DNA of 64,000 nt from NCBI GenBank assembly GCA_965237485.1, contig CBDEFQ010000010.1, forward strand, positions 1-64,000. Reading direction: 5' to 3'. How positions within the stretch are numbered: the first letter of the stretch is position 1; each line of letters begins with the position of its first letter. The translations under genes were made by a program, and so were the position numbers. Below the pieces are notes generated by a model. It was not told the origin of the DNA. It made no database searches and saw only the letters and a program-made list of their open reading frames with translations. Below, piece after piece: positions 1 to 7,489 of the stretch. This DNA comes from JAAELZ01 sp965237485 (GTDB taxonomy: Bacteria > Pseudomonadota > Gammaproteobacteria > Arenicellales > Poriferihabitantaceae).

Positions 1-93
1 TTCTTCTCTAGATATTTCTGCGAAGGACTGACTATTTGATAATAATAATTTAGATAAAACAGCTTCTCTTCGTTCTACGCTATATTTCGGCAT
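1..93 (-). CDS. ISa orfA, partial (5' end only)
   Basis: The first ~31 codons of the IS3-family OrfA (start MPKYSVERREAVLSKLL in the other copies), a helix-turn-helix DNA-binding protein used with OrfB to form transposase. It runs off the window edge. It matches copies 5 and 6 almost exactly. Confidence 0.85.
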   Translation of the reverse strand, partial: MPKYSVERREAVLSKLLLSNSQSFAEISREE

Positions 94-153
94 GAGTATT
101 TCTCCGCCGCCCCTTGTGAATTAAAATGTGTGCAACTACCCTGACGTCTGGGG
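1..153 (-). mobile_element. ISa copy 1 (IS3 family), left end only
   Basis: The sequence matches, on the minus strand, the left terminal region of the complete ISa copies further on, including the terminal repeat with core cagggtagttgcac and the first codons of orfA (ATG read at 93-91). The rest lies outside the window. The end abuts the middle of another ISa copy, so this copy inserted into its own kind. The next four bases, gtgt (154-157), are the expected 4-bp TSD. Confidence 0.9.
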
Positions 154-332
154 GTGTTGATGAGGCTCTCATTAGCCCTAAAGTTGCGCGCGATGAAATA
201 CGTGCGTTAAAAAAAGACAAGAAGAAGCTAGAAACCCAGCTGCGCCGCAAAGATAAAGCCTTGGCTGAAACGGCCGCATTATTAGTATTACAAAAAAAGT
301 TTCAGGTGCTTTGGGAGGACGAGGAAGTATGA
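154..332 (+). pseudogene. ISa copy 2 orfA, 3' remnant
   Basis: C-terminal part of OrfA, including a Lys/Arg/Glu-rich stretch (KKDKKKLETQLRRKDKALAE) typical of the leucine-zipper region of IS3 OrfA proteins. It ends in the A7G frameshift site (run of seven A, 292-298). The stop TGA overlaps the orfB ATG in an ATGA at 329-332. The 5' part was separated by the copy-1 insertion. Confidence 0.85.
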
Positions 333-486
333 TTACGACTCAGACGCGCATTAAAGTAATCAATGATGTTAATGAAGCAGTAGACGCAGGTTCAAAGCGT
401 TCAAGTGCTTGTGAGTTGGTTGGCCTTGCCGAGTCTACGCTTAGACGTTGGAAGCCAAAAGGAGAAGATAGTATCCGCAGTGATCA

Positions 487-1880
487 GAGTTATGCCCGAA
501 TCTGGTGTATGAGGCATTTTCTTCAAGCGGCCTCGGTTTGATCTGAGTAGTCATTAGTTTGCTCTATTCCATCTTTAAATGGAACCCCTTGAATCACTTT
601 TGCTAGATAGGCGAACCCGCGTATTCGGTTCCACTTTTTCTCTGCGCACTGACCCAGCTTGAACATCATACTTAACATGCCATCACGGCTAAGACATCCC
701 TTGCATCGTTTGGTACGGTGTCGGATAGTCGCGAATGTTGATTCAATTGGATTCGTAGTACGTATGCTCATCCAGTGCTTGGCAGGGAACGAGTAGAACG
801 TCATTAACTCTTCGCGATCTTTTTCCAAGCACTGCGTGGCTTTTGGATACTTGTCTTGATAGGTTTTAATGAATAATTGATAGGCACTTTGCGCCGCTTC
901 TTTGGTTTCTTCCTGCCAAATGTTATGCAGAGCTGCTTTTGCTTTGGGCTGCACCGATTTAGGCAGCTTGTTCAGCACGTTGGCCGTTTTATGCACCCAG
1001 CACCGTTGATGTTTAGTGCCAGGATAGACTTCTTCCAGGGCATTCCAAAAGCCTAAAGCACCATCACCGATGCCCAGCTCTGGTTGATTCAGGCCTCGCT
1101 CCTTGAGTGCCAACAACACCTCTCGCCAACTCTGCGTAGACTCTCGCTCACCGTCTTCAATCGCCAGTAATTTCTTGTGACCGCGCTCATTCACTCCGAT
1201 GACAACTAAGGCACAGAGTCGGCCCTCATCGCCGCGCAGGCCGCTGTGTATCCCGTCCGCCCATAGATAAACCCATCGATCTCGATCTAAACCTTCTCTA
1301 TTCCAATCCTTGTACTCCTGAGACCACGTTGCTTTGAGCTTACTCACTGTGCTTGATGATAACCCAGTCGCTGATTGACCCACTAGCACGCTCAGTGCAT
1401 CCCCCATTTCTCCAGTGCTGACACCCTTGAGATACAGCCAAGGCAAGGCCGCTTCCAGTGTTCTCGTTTTACGCACATACGGCGGCACTAAAGCAGACCG
1501 AAAGGTGATCGGTACTCCAGTGCGGGAGCGCACCTTGGGGATACGTACTTTGACTGGGCCGATCCCGGTTTGCAGTTCACGTTCTGGCAAATAGCCGTTA
1601 CGAACGACACCAGCGTGTCCTGAATCTGAGACTTTGTCACAATTGCGATACAGCAGTTCAGATAACTCACTCTCGATCGCGGTTTGAATGAGTTGCCTAG
1701 CACCATTGCGAATCAATTCTTGCAGCGGATCGATGCTTTGCTCTGGCTTTTCAAAGGAAATAATTTTATTCTGTTTCATAGTGGCGTATGTCTGTGGAAG
1801 TTTAAGTTGTTGTAAACTCAACTCATCCCGATACGCCGCTTTTAGTCAACTACTCCATACACCACTTTCAGGCATAACTC
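487..1880 (-). mobile_element. ISb copy 1 (IS256 family), complete
   Basis: 1394 bp with imperfect terminal inverted repeats (gagttatgcccgaatctgg on the left, the complement of gagttatgcctgaaagtgg on the right). It is flanked by a perfect 9-bp TSD, cagtgatca (478-486 and 1881-1889), within the IS256-family range. It carries one transposase gene and lies inside ISa copy 2. Confidence 0.97.
523..1821 (-). CDS. IS256-family (Mutator type) transposase of ISb copy 1
   Basis: 432 residues, full length for the family. Probable DDE residues: Asp in YLWADGIHSGLRG (~190), Asp in GIGDGALGFW (~252) followed by the family RCWVHK signature, and Glu in NPIESTFATIRHRTKRCKG (~355). It catalyses cut-and-paste or copy-out transposition of ISb. 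It matches copies 2 and 3 at all but a few residues, so the expansion is recent and this copy is probably active. The start chosen (MSLQQLKLPQ) is shared by all copies. Confidence 0.96.
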   Translation of the reverse strand: MSLQQLKLPQTYATMKQNKIISFEKPEQSIDPLQELIRNGARQLIQTAIESELSELLYRNCDKVSDSGHAGVVRNGYLPERELQTGIGPVKVRIPKVRSRTGVPITFRSALVPPYVRKTRTLEAALPWLYLKGVSTGEMGDALSVLVGQSATGLSSSTVSKLKATWSQEYKDWNREGLDRDRWVYLWADGIHSGLRGDEGRLCALVVIGVNERGHKKLLAIEDGERESTQSWREVLLALKERGLNQPELGIGDGALGFWNALEEVYPGTKHQRCWVHKTANVLNKLPKSVQPKAKAALHNIWQEETKEAAQSAYQLFIKTYQDKYPKATQCLEKDREELMTFYSFPAKHWMSIRTTNPIESTFATIRHRTKRCKGCLSRDGMLSMMFKLGQCAEKKWNRIRGFAYLAKVIQGVPFKDGIEQTNDYSDQTEAA

Positions 1881-2087
1881 CAGTGATCAACGTCCTTTGG
1901 TAGAAAAGCCAGTCCCTGGCAATAAACTAAGCGAGCAAGAGCAGCAACACATTTTATCGATATGTAATGAATCGGCATACAATCATTTGCCGCCGTCGCA
2001 AATAGTACCGCAGTTGGCTGACAAAGGTATTTATGTGGCCAGCGAGTCTAGCTTTTATCGAGTTCTCAAGGCGCATGGGCAATTGAA

Positions 2088-2250
2088 CCTAGATAAATCA
2101 GTTAAACACGGAAAAGACATGTAAGCAATTGAAGTGCATAGTGAAATCAAAAAAGTCGCGGTCACCTTATTGGTGATAAGGTTTTTTTTGATTTTGCTAG
2201 GTGCATCAAGAGCTTGCATGGACTTTCGTGTTTTAACTGATTTATCTAGG
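2088..2250. mobile_element. MITE copy 1 (163 bp, IS1380-like ends)
   Basis: Non-coding element with terminal inverted repeats beginning cctagataaatcagttaaa, a central hairpin (caccttattggtgataaggt), and a 5-bp TSD, ttgaa (2083-2087 and 2251-2255). Removing it and one TSD restores the ISa orfB sequence exactly. Two more copies occur at 12203 and 19485. The first bases, CCTAGAT, and the 5-bp AT-rich TSD resemble IS1380-family elements such as ISEcp1. No matching transposase lies in the window. Confidence 0.9.
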
Positions 2251-2979
2251 TTGAAGCACCGCGGCCGCGCCAAACAAAAGCAGTCCCGAACACCCGATAC
2301 TCATATAGCGCTAAAACCTAATGCTGTGTGATGTGGGATATCACCTATTTGGCGACGCGTACTATTGGCAAGCATTATTACCTGTACATGGTAGAAGACC
2401 TTTACAGTCGCTATGGCGTTCACTGGGAAGTACATCCTGTTGAAAGCGGTGAATTAGGTGCGCAGTTGATGTCTCAGGCGGCTCTAAAAGTGGCTAGCTG
2501 CGATGGCATGCCCGTCTTACACAGTGATAATGGCAGCCCAATGAAATCGTTCACAATGAGAGCGAAGTTAGAAGCATTAGGAATAAAGCCCTCTTACTCA
2601 AGGCCAAGAGTAAGCAATGACAACGCTTATATTGAATCCATGTTTAGAACGGTAAAGTATTGCCCTGCGTGGCCTTCTCAAGGCTTCGATAGCTTAGAGG
2701 CCGCCCGCCAATGGGTGGGTAAGTTTATGCAATGGTATAACGAAGAACATCGTCACAGTGCTATACGCTACGTTACACCTGGCCAGCGTTATCGCGGTGA
2801 AGATAGTGCCCTATTAGCAAAACGAGAAGTTGTTTATCAGGAAGCTAAAGCAGCAAAACCTAATCGGTGGTCTGGCCAAACCCGAAATTGGCGGCCTTGT
2901 GGTGCGGTTGCGCTGAACCCACAAAAAGAAGTATTATTGGCTGCGTAGGAAAATGTGCAACTACCCTGAAAATTGCCGG

Positions 2980-3138
2980 TTGTTTGATGCAACTAACCCG
3001 AATCCTGATAATTGGACAGAGATTCCGGGGGTCAGATCTGAAGGTACCTTGATCAAGACCGAAACACAGGTAATTTGGGAAGGTACAAATACGGATTACC
3101 GTGTTTGTATCGCAAATGGATTTGGCTGCACCCAATGA
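2980..3138 (+). pseudogene. 3' fragment of an unrecognised gene cut by ISa copy 2
   Basis: An open frame enters from the ISa right end and gives ~52 residues (LFDATNPNPDNWTEIPGV then SEGTLIKTETQVIWEGTNTD, ending NGFGCTQ) before the stop at 3136-3138. Two Cys near the C-terminus and the Asn/Thr/Asp-rich content suggest an exported protein, but I do not recognise it. The stop overlaps the next gene's ATG (ATGA), so the two were probably co-transcribed and coupled. The 5' part lies beyond the window. Confidence 0.55.
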
Positions 3139-3653
3139 GGAGTTCTCTTTTATTCTCGTTTGGGATTTCTCTGATCAGCATACTTATTGTGCTGTTTTCT
3201 CCCTTCGATGTTCCAATTTCTGTTGAAGGATCTAAAGCATATTCACCATATAACGACGAAATAAATCGATTATTAGAAAAGGGAGAGCAAAGGATAGAGC
3301 CTTCTGAATCTGCTCGTCTTAGTGAATTAGTTGAAAAGAATAATCAATGGTTTGCTGAGCGTCGTAAAAATCACAAAAAGAACTTCGTATCTAATGCATC
3401 GGAAGCTTGGAAGAAGAAAAGTTCAATTTTAGCTCCTGGGATAATGGTTTTATGGGGTGTATTATTTTATTTATTTTGTCGAAACAAACCAAGTAACAAT
3501 GCGTTTCTCGTGTTGGTGTTTCCAGTGATTCTGACGATTGCACAGTTAATGTCATTTTTAGAACTGGTACTAATTGCTTTTGCAGTATTAGCTGTGTGGT
3601 TCTGGTTTTTACTGAATCCGCTGAATTCATCTCCGCCTGAAAGTGGGCGTTAA
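3135..3653 (+). CDS. hypothetical membrane protein
   Basis: About 172 residues from the ATG at 3135, chosen over an upstream start at 3075 because it overlaps the preceding stop in an ATGA. One hydrophobic segment at residues ~5-25 (LLFSFGISLISILIVLF), a charged middle (~40-100, Lys/Glu/Arg-rich, probably helical), and two to three hydrophobic segments at ~108-160. The tail is polar. No family recognised. It may be an accessory inner-membrane protein tied to the disrupted gene upstream. Confidence 0.6.
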   Translation: MRSSLLFSFGISLISILIVLFSPFDVPISVEGSKAYSPYNDEINRLLEKGEQRIEPSESARLSELVEKNNQWFAERRKNHKKNFVSNASEAWKKKSSILAPGIMVLWGVLFYLFCRNKPSNNAFLVLVFPVILTIAQLMSFLELVLIAFAVLAVWFWFLLNPLNSSPPESGR

Positions 3654-3689
3654 ACTATAATATTGCCTGATTTTTTACTAGACACTATC

Positions 3690-4136
3690 TTAGTTCCGTT
3701 CTCGATGACCTACGGTTCTTTCTGATATGCCTTCATGTTGAGCCTGTTGATGTTGTGAAAAGCCATTAAGGTAAACTCGTTCTAAAAGGTGTCTTTTCCC
3801 AACACTTTGATGTTCAGAGGTAGGGCAGTATCCAATGAAATTAATGATTTCAGGAAAGTAACCTGGTTTGGGAGAAACCATATTTTGCTCCCAATTGAGA
3901 TAATTTTTATGGCGCAAGTTAAAGTACTTTGCTGCTTGCACAGTGCTAATTCGTTTCCTGTATCGAGCTCTTTTTATATGCGATCCAAGTCGATAAGGAA
4001 GTTCGTCTGACAGCCCTTCAACACAATGTTCAGATGAGTCATAAACTTCACCTTTGGCATAGCTAATATCAAATCCGATGGTATCACAAACTCTCAAATG
4101 ATCAGCAGCAAGCATAATACGATAGCGACAAAACAA
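3690..4136 (-). CDS. helix-turn-helix (XRE-like) protein, hypothetical
   Basis: 148 residues. Residues ~50-105 (LGSHIKRARYRKRIST, then AAKYFNLRHKNYLNWEQN and YFPEIINFIGYCP) follow the Cro/CI-type HTH pattern of single-domain regulators: a positively charged helix, a turn, then NWE and a final IIxFxGY motif. The N-terminal ~45 residues are Cys-rich and unassigned, and the true start may be internal. It converges on the membrane protein gene. DNA binding is inferred from the motif only. Confidence 0.5.
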   Translation of the reverse strand: MFCRYRIMLAADHLRVCDTIGFDISYAKGEVYDSSEHCVEGLSDELPYRLGSHIKRARYRKRISTVQAAKYFNLRHKNYLNWEQNMVSPKPGYFPEIINFIGYCPTSEHQSVGKRHLLERVYLNGFSQHQQAQHEGISERTVGHRERN

Positions 4137-4374
4137 GCAAGTGGAATTGGCTCCATTGTTTTTTAGCCAAAATCAATGATCTTCATTCAATAATCTAAAC
4201 TATGGTTCCTTTAAGTAAGTGTAAATTCAGCCGTAAGTTTCAGATTCAAAAACCAATGTTCTCGACAATACGGATGAAGCCAGATGATTGCTAACTAGAT
4301 AAATTTAGAGTAGTCGATCAATTCACGTTGTGATACCTTTCGATTAACTAACACAACATTCAAAGACTTCAGCT

Positions 4375-5232
4375 TTGACCATTAACGCCACTAGAGCCGA
4401 CCCTTCGCACCATATTCCCACACCAGCTTTGAGCGATGCTGGGCTTGAATCTATTCACCAAGTTCCATCTCACGACCAATATGGCGATCAAAAGATAATT
4501 AATATTGTAGGTGAAATTCCGCTAACAATTAAAGTCGACGGGCAGGAATTAGTGACATTGATGACCTTAGGTACGCATCCGGAAAAGCTGGTGCTAGGTT
4601 ATTTACGTAATCAAACCTTGTTTGAAGACTTAGGGGAAATTAAATCGATAACCGTAGATTGGGACCGAGAGCTTGCTGAAGTCGCCACCTACCGCGGAAA
4701 GGGGGTTCCTGAGTTTGACAAATTGAAACGCACCGTAACGACAGGCTGCGGACAGGGAACCGTTCTGAGTTGCACCTTAGATAAATTATACGAGCATTGG
4801 TTGCCTGAATCCAAAATAAGGCAATCCGATATTTATAAGGTGCTCAAAGAAATCACTAAATACAATAAAATCTATCGCGCGGCAGGGTCAGTCCACAGTT
4901 GCGGGCTGCTTGACGGCGGCAAAGTATTGTTTTTCATAGAAGATGTTGGCCGCCACAACGCGATGGACACCATATCCGGAGAAATGTGGCTACAAGGTAT
5001 ATCAGGTAACGATAAAATATTTTATTCGACGGGTAGATTAACCTCCGAGATAGTGATGAAGGCCGCGCTGATGGGCATACCAGTGTTGGTCTCACGTAAC
5101 GGTACCACCCATATGGGATTTGAACTGGCGCAAGACCTTGGTGTGACCTTAATTGCCAGAGCTAAAAGCCGGCAGTTTGTCGCTTTAAACGCAAAAAATC
5201 TTATATTTGACGCAACACCTAAAAGAGCCTAG
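4375..5232 (+). CDS. fdhD: FdhD, sulfur carrier/sulfurtransferase for formate dehydrogenase
   Basis: 285 residues from a TTG start. FdhD takes sulfur from a cysteine desulfurase and inserts it into the molybdenum cofactor of formate dehydrogenase. Family hallmarks are present: MTLGTHPEKLVLGYL near residue 62-76, AGSVHSCGLLDGGK near 180, FFIEDVGRHNAMDT, and STGRLTSEIVMKAALMGIPV. The usual CxxC site reads TTGCGQGTVLSC, so only the first Cys of that motif is present, as in a clade of FdhD variants; a Cys lies seven residues further on. No formate dehydrogenase gene is in the window. Confidence 0.93.
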   Translation: MTINATRADPSHHIPTPALSDAGLESIHQVPSHDQYGDQKIINIVGEIPLTIKVDGQELVTLMTLGTHPEKLVLGYLRNQTLFEDLGEIKSITVDWDRELAEVATYRGKGVPEFDKLKRTVTTGCGQGTVLSCTLDKLYEHWLPESKIRQSDIYKVLKEITKYNKIYRAAGSVHSCGLLDGGKVLFFIEDVGRHNAMDTISGEMWLQGISGNDKIFYSTGRLTSEIVMKAALMGIPVLVSRNGTTHMGFELAQDLGVTLIARAKSRQFVALNAKNLIFDATPKRA

Positions 5233-5291
5233 CAGCGCATTTGTTCCTTCAGCAATTAACTAGCCATGATGCGATTATTAGCTATTAGAAC

Positions 5292-5837
5292 TTAGGATTT
5301 CCATATAGAAACAGGCGTTTCTTTTTCTGTAGCACCTACTTTAATACCTCTTGTATCGGGCTTTTTCTTTGGGTCGGTCTGTCCTTTTTGTTTCATCTGT
5401 AAACCATTTAAAAAGTTACGTAACATTTGGTCCTTACAGAGACGAAAGTGTTTATGATCCGTACGCCTGAAAAAAGCACTGAGTTCATGTTTGCTGATGG
5501 GCAAGCCAGCAAGTCTCATTATTTCGAGAATTTGGTCGCTTTCTAGGCGTAACGCAATTTTGAGTTTCCGAAAAATGATGTTATTTGAAAGGCGCATCTC
5601 GGGTTTTGGCTGCTCCCCTTCTTTTACTCCTCGTTTTTCGATAATTAAACCATTTAGGAAGGAAGAAAATTCTTTATCCCGGCACACTTGATAGCCCCTG
5701 TTCTCTTCTTTTTTAAGCCAATTAACGATTTGTCTTGGCGTAACCTCTAAGTCAGCTAGTGCAAAAATTGACACCATCTTGGCATCGTCGTAGTTATTTA
5801 AATAGCGGATACGCCTTAATATTTCGTTATTGGTCAT
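5292..5837 (-). CDS. DUF1456 (YehS-like) protein
   Basis: 181 residues with two tandem ~65-residue repeats, each starting as N(N/D)I(L/I)R(R/K)(I/L)R and continuing to W(L)KKEE or FFRR, then FL(N)GL. This is the DUF1456 pattern of E. coli YehS, whose function is unknown. The C-terminal ~30 residues are basic and low complexity. It starts 4 bases after the GFA-type gene upstream (stop 5842), so it is probably the last gene of a four- or five-gene minus-strand operon (7219 to 5292). Confidence 0.88.
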   Translation of the reverse strand: MTNNEILRRIRYLNNYDDAKMVSIFALADLEVTPRQIVNWLKKEENRGYQVCRDKEFSSFLNGLIIEKRGVKEGEQPKPEMRLSNNIIFRKLKIALRLESDQILEIMRLAGLPISKHELSAFFRRTDHKHFRLCKDQMLRNFLNGLQMKQKGQTDPKKKPDTRGIKVGATEKETPVSIWKS

Positions 5838-5841
5838 GTGC

Positions 5842-6336
5842 TTACTCTTTGCTCAGGCCTTGTTCAATATTGGATTTCAAATGCGATATTTTATTTTTCA
5901 GGGCATTTTTGATTTCCTTAGGGGCATATCGAGCAAACACCTCAAAACCTGTCATTTCGACCGTGTCTTCGGCAAAACAATAGTATGAGGGTTTTTCATC
6001 AATAAAGACCTGATGGTGGAAGTTAAATTGTGATTGGTCATCAAAGAGTCCGGCGGACATTAGTGTCTGACTGTTTCCCTTCAATCGATAAAATAAATGT
6101 GTACCGCATTGTTTGCAATAGCCGCGCTCAGCCCACTTAGAAGACTGATAAACGCCCATAGAGTCGGCATTTTCAAATTCTACACTTTGCCCGCAATCGC
6201 TTGCCATCCACGGCCCGCTTGACCATTGCCGACAAGTTTTACAGTGACAAGCCCCAATGTCCGTTTTTGCGCTTGTAGCGGTAAATTTTACTGCCCCACA
6301 AATACAACGACCTGAACCCTCAAATGTTTCTGACAT
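5842..6336 (-). CDS. GFA-family zinc protein (DUF636, CENP-V/GFA fold)
   Basis: 164 residues. Zinc ligands typical of the glutathione-dependent formaldehyde-activating fold are visible: GRCICGAVKF (residues ~9-18), ACHCKTCRQW (~29-38) and GYCKQCGTHLFYR (~71-83). Most members are not proven formaldehyde enzymes, so a catalytic role is uncertain. It lies 2 bp from the cupin gene and 4 bp from the DUF1456 gene, consistent with one operon. Confidence 0.88.
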   Translation of the reverse strand: MSETFEGSGRCICGAVKFTATSAKTDIGACHCKTCRQWSSGPWMASDCGQSVEFENADSMGVYQSSKWAERGYCKQCGTHLFYRLKGNSQTLMSAGLFDDQSQFNFHHQVFIDEKPSYYCFAEDTVEMTGFEVFARYAPKEIKNALKNKISHLKSNIEQGLSKE

Positions 6337-6338
6337 GT

Positions 6339-6632
6339 TTATGATCTCGGTTTTAACTCGATTTCAACAAATGCGAACTCAAAATTATTGGCATTTATCA
6401 CATTGTGCTCAACGCCTTTGGATCGATTGTAAGATTCAGCCGTTTTTAAGTTTACCGTATTACTCCCCTGCGCAGATTCAATCAGCAAATCACCATCCAT
6501 TTCAGGCACTACAATATAATCAAGCTCGTGGCGGTGCCATCCAGTTTCAGCGCCCGGTGCAAACCGCCATTGTGTGACAATCACCTGGTCGTTTTCGATT
6601 TGCTTAATTGGTTTAGCTTTATCACGTATCAT
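6339..6632 (-). CDS. small cupin-domain protein
   Basis: 97 residues, a single beta-barrel domain. Cupin motif 1 is visible as GAETGWHRHELDYIVVPEMDG (His-x-His with a downstream acidic residue), and motif 2 as VEHNVINANN. It may bind a metal. The substrate is unknown. It lies 5 bp downstream of the uracil-DNA-glycosylase-like gene. Confidence 0.82.
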   Translation of the reverse strand: MIRDKAKPIKQIENDQVIVTQWRFAPGAETGWHRHELDYIVVPEMDGDLLIESAQGSNTVNLKTAESYNRSKGVEHNVINANNFEFAFVEIELKPRS

Positions 6633-6637
6633 GTTGT

Positions 6638-7219
6638 TTAATTTAGTATAATATTTACCTTACCTTGTAATTCTGGTACTAACTCAGCTTCAAACCATTC
6701 GTTCTTTTTAAGCCAAATATTATTACGTGGGCTAGGATGAGGCAAAGGCATTCGGCTTGGCCAGACCTCTTGCCACGCTTTTACTCGCTGCGTTAAATTG
6801 AGTTTCGATTTCGGAAACTCATAAGTCTGTGCGTACTGGCCAATAACCAGTGTGAGTTGTAAATTCGACAGAGTCGCCAACAAGGCTTCGCGCCATGCGG
6901 GCGCGCATTCTGGTCTAGGTGGTAAATCTCCTGATTTTCCGGTTCCGGGGTAACAAAATCCCATCGGCAAAATCGCAATTTGTTTTGGGTTATAGAATGT
7001 GGCTTTATCTACACCCATCCATTCGCGTAAGCGATCGCCACTCGCATCATCAAAAGGAATGCCCGATTCATGTACTTTACGCCCGGGTGCTTGTCCTACA
7101 ATAAGAATCTTAGCGTCCGAGTGCAGCTGTAGAACGGGGCGTACGCCATGCGGTAACGTCAACTTACAAATCGTGCAGGCACGAACTTCATCCAACAGGC
7201 ACTGTATTGAAGCGTCCAA
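6638..7219 (-). CDS. uracil-DNA-glycosylase-family protein
   Basis: 193 residues. Shows the UDG superfamily layout of the small Cys-containing type: CTICKLTLPHGVRPV near residues 15-30, motif A region ILIVGQAPGRKVHESGIPFDD (~38-58), and motif B region PLPHPSPRNNIWLKKN (~158-173). The spacing fits the YcdX-like uracil-DNA glycosylase family rather than Ung. Likely role: removal of uracil or a related damaged base from DNA. The first two Cys could be part of an Fe-S site as in families 4/5, but the full four-Cys set is not evident. Confidence 0.88.
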   Translation of the reverse strand: MDASIQCLLDEVRACTICKLTLPHGVRPVLQLHSDAKILIVGQAPGRKVHESGIPFDDASGDRLREWMGVDKATFYNPKQIAILPMGFCYPGTGKSGDLPPRPECAPAWREALLATLSNLQLTLVIGQYAQTYEFPKSKLNLTQRVKAWQEVWPSRMPLPHPSPRNNIWLKKNEWFEAELVPELQGKVNIILN

Positions 7220-7489
7220 GATTGAACTCGGATTAATTCACTTGCCAAAGCAAGATGCTTACCAATGCAAATAAAGCGGGTCCGCCTTGGACCCAAAGTA
7301 TTGATTTTTTGGCAGTTAAACTTCCGTATATAGCAGCGATAATTACACATAACACAAAGAAAAGCTGCAACTGCACGCCAAAGACAGTATTCGGGTGACA
7401 CAGGCCCCAAAACAAACCAGCGGCAAGAAAACCGTTATACAAACCTTGATTCGCAGCCAGTACTTTTGTGGCTTGGGCTTGTTGCGAAG

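Larger units (their letters stand above)
329..2948 (+). pseudogene. ISa copy 2 orfB (IS3 transposase catalytic subunit), broken
   Basis: IS3-family OrfB (rve core DDE). It is cut by ISb after codon ~52 and by a MITE further on, and has a one-base deletion near 2329 (gtgtgatg for gtgtggatg in the intact copies). The catalytic signatures survive in pieces: MWDITYL (first Asp), LHSDNGSP (second Asp), NDNAYIESMFR (Glu). With two insertions and a frameshift it cannot make transposase. The tail 2331-2948 is open but has no start of its own. Confidence 0.92.
154..2978 (+). mobile_element. ISa copy 2 (IS3 family), interrupted by ISb and a MITE
   Basis: The 3' three quarters of an ISa element, starting at element base ~374 inside orfA. 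Its 5' part lies beyond the copy-1 insertion, outside the window. Removing ISb (487-1880 plus a 9-bp TSD) and the MITE (2088-2250 plus a 5-bp TSD) leaves 1254 bp. That is one base less than the matching part of intact copy 5, and the missing base is a G near 2329 in orfB. The right end is the terminal repeat ending aaaattgccg at 2978, followed by host DNA (probable TSD gttg, 2979-2982). Confidence 0.93.
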
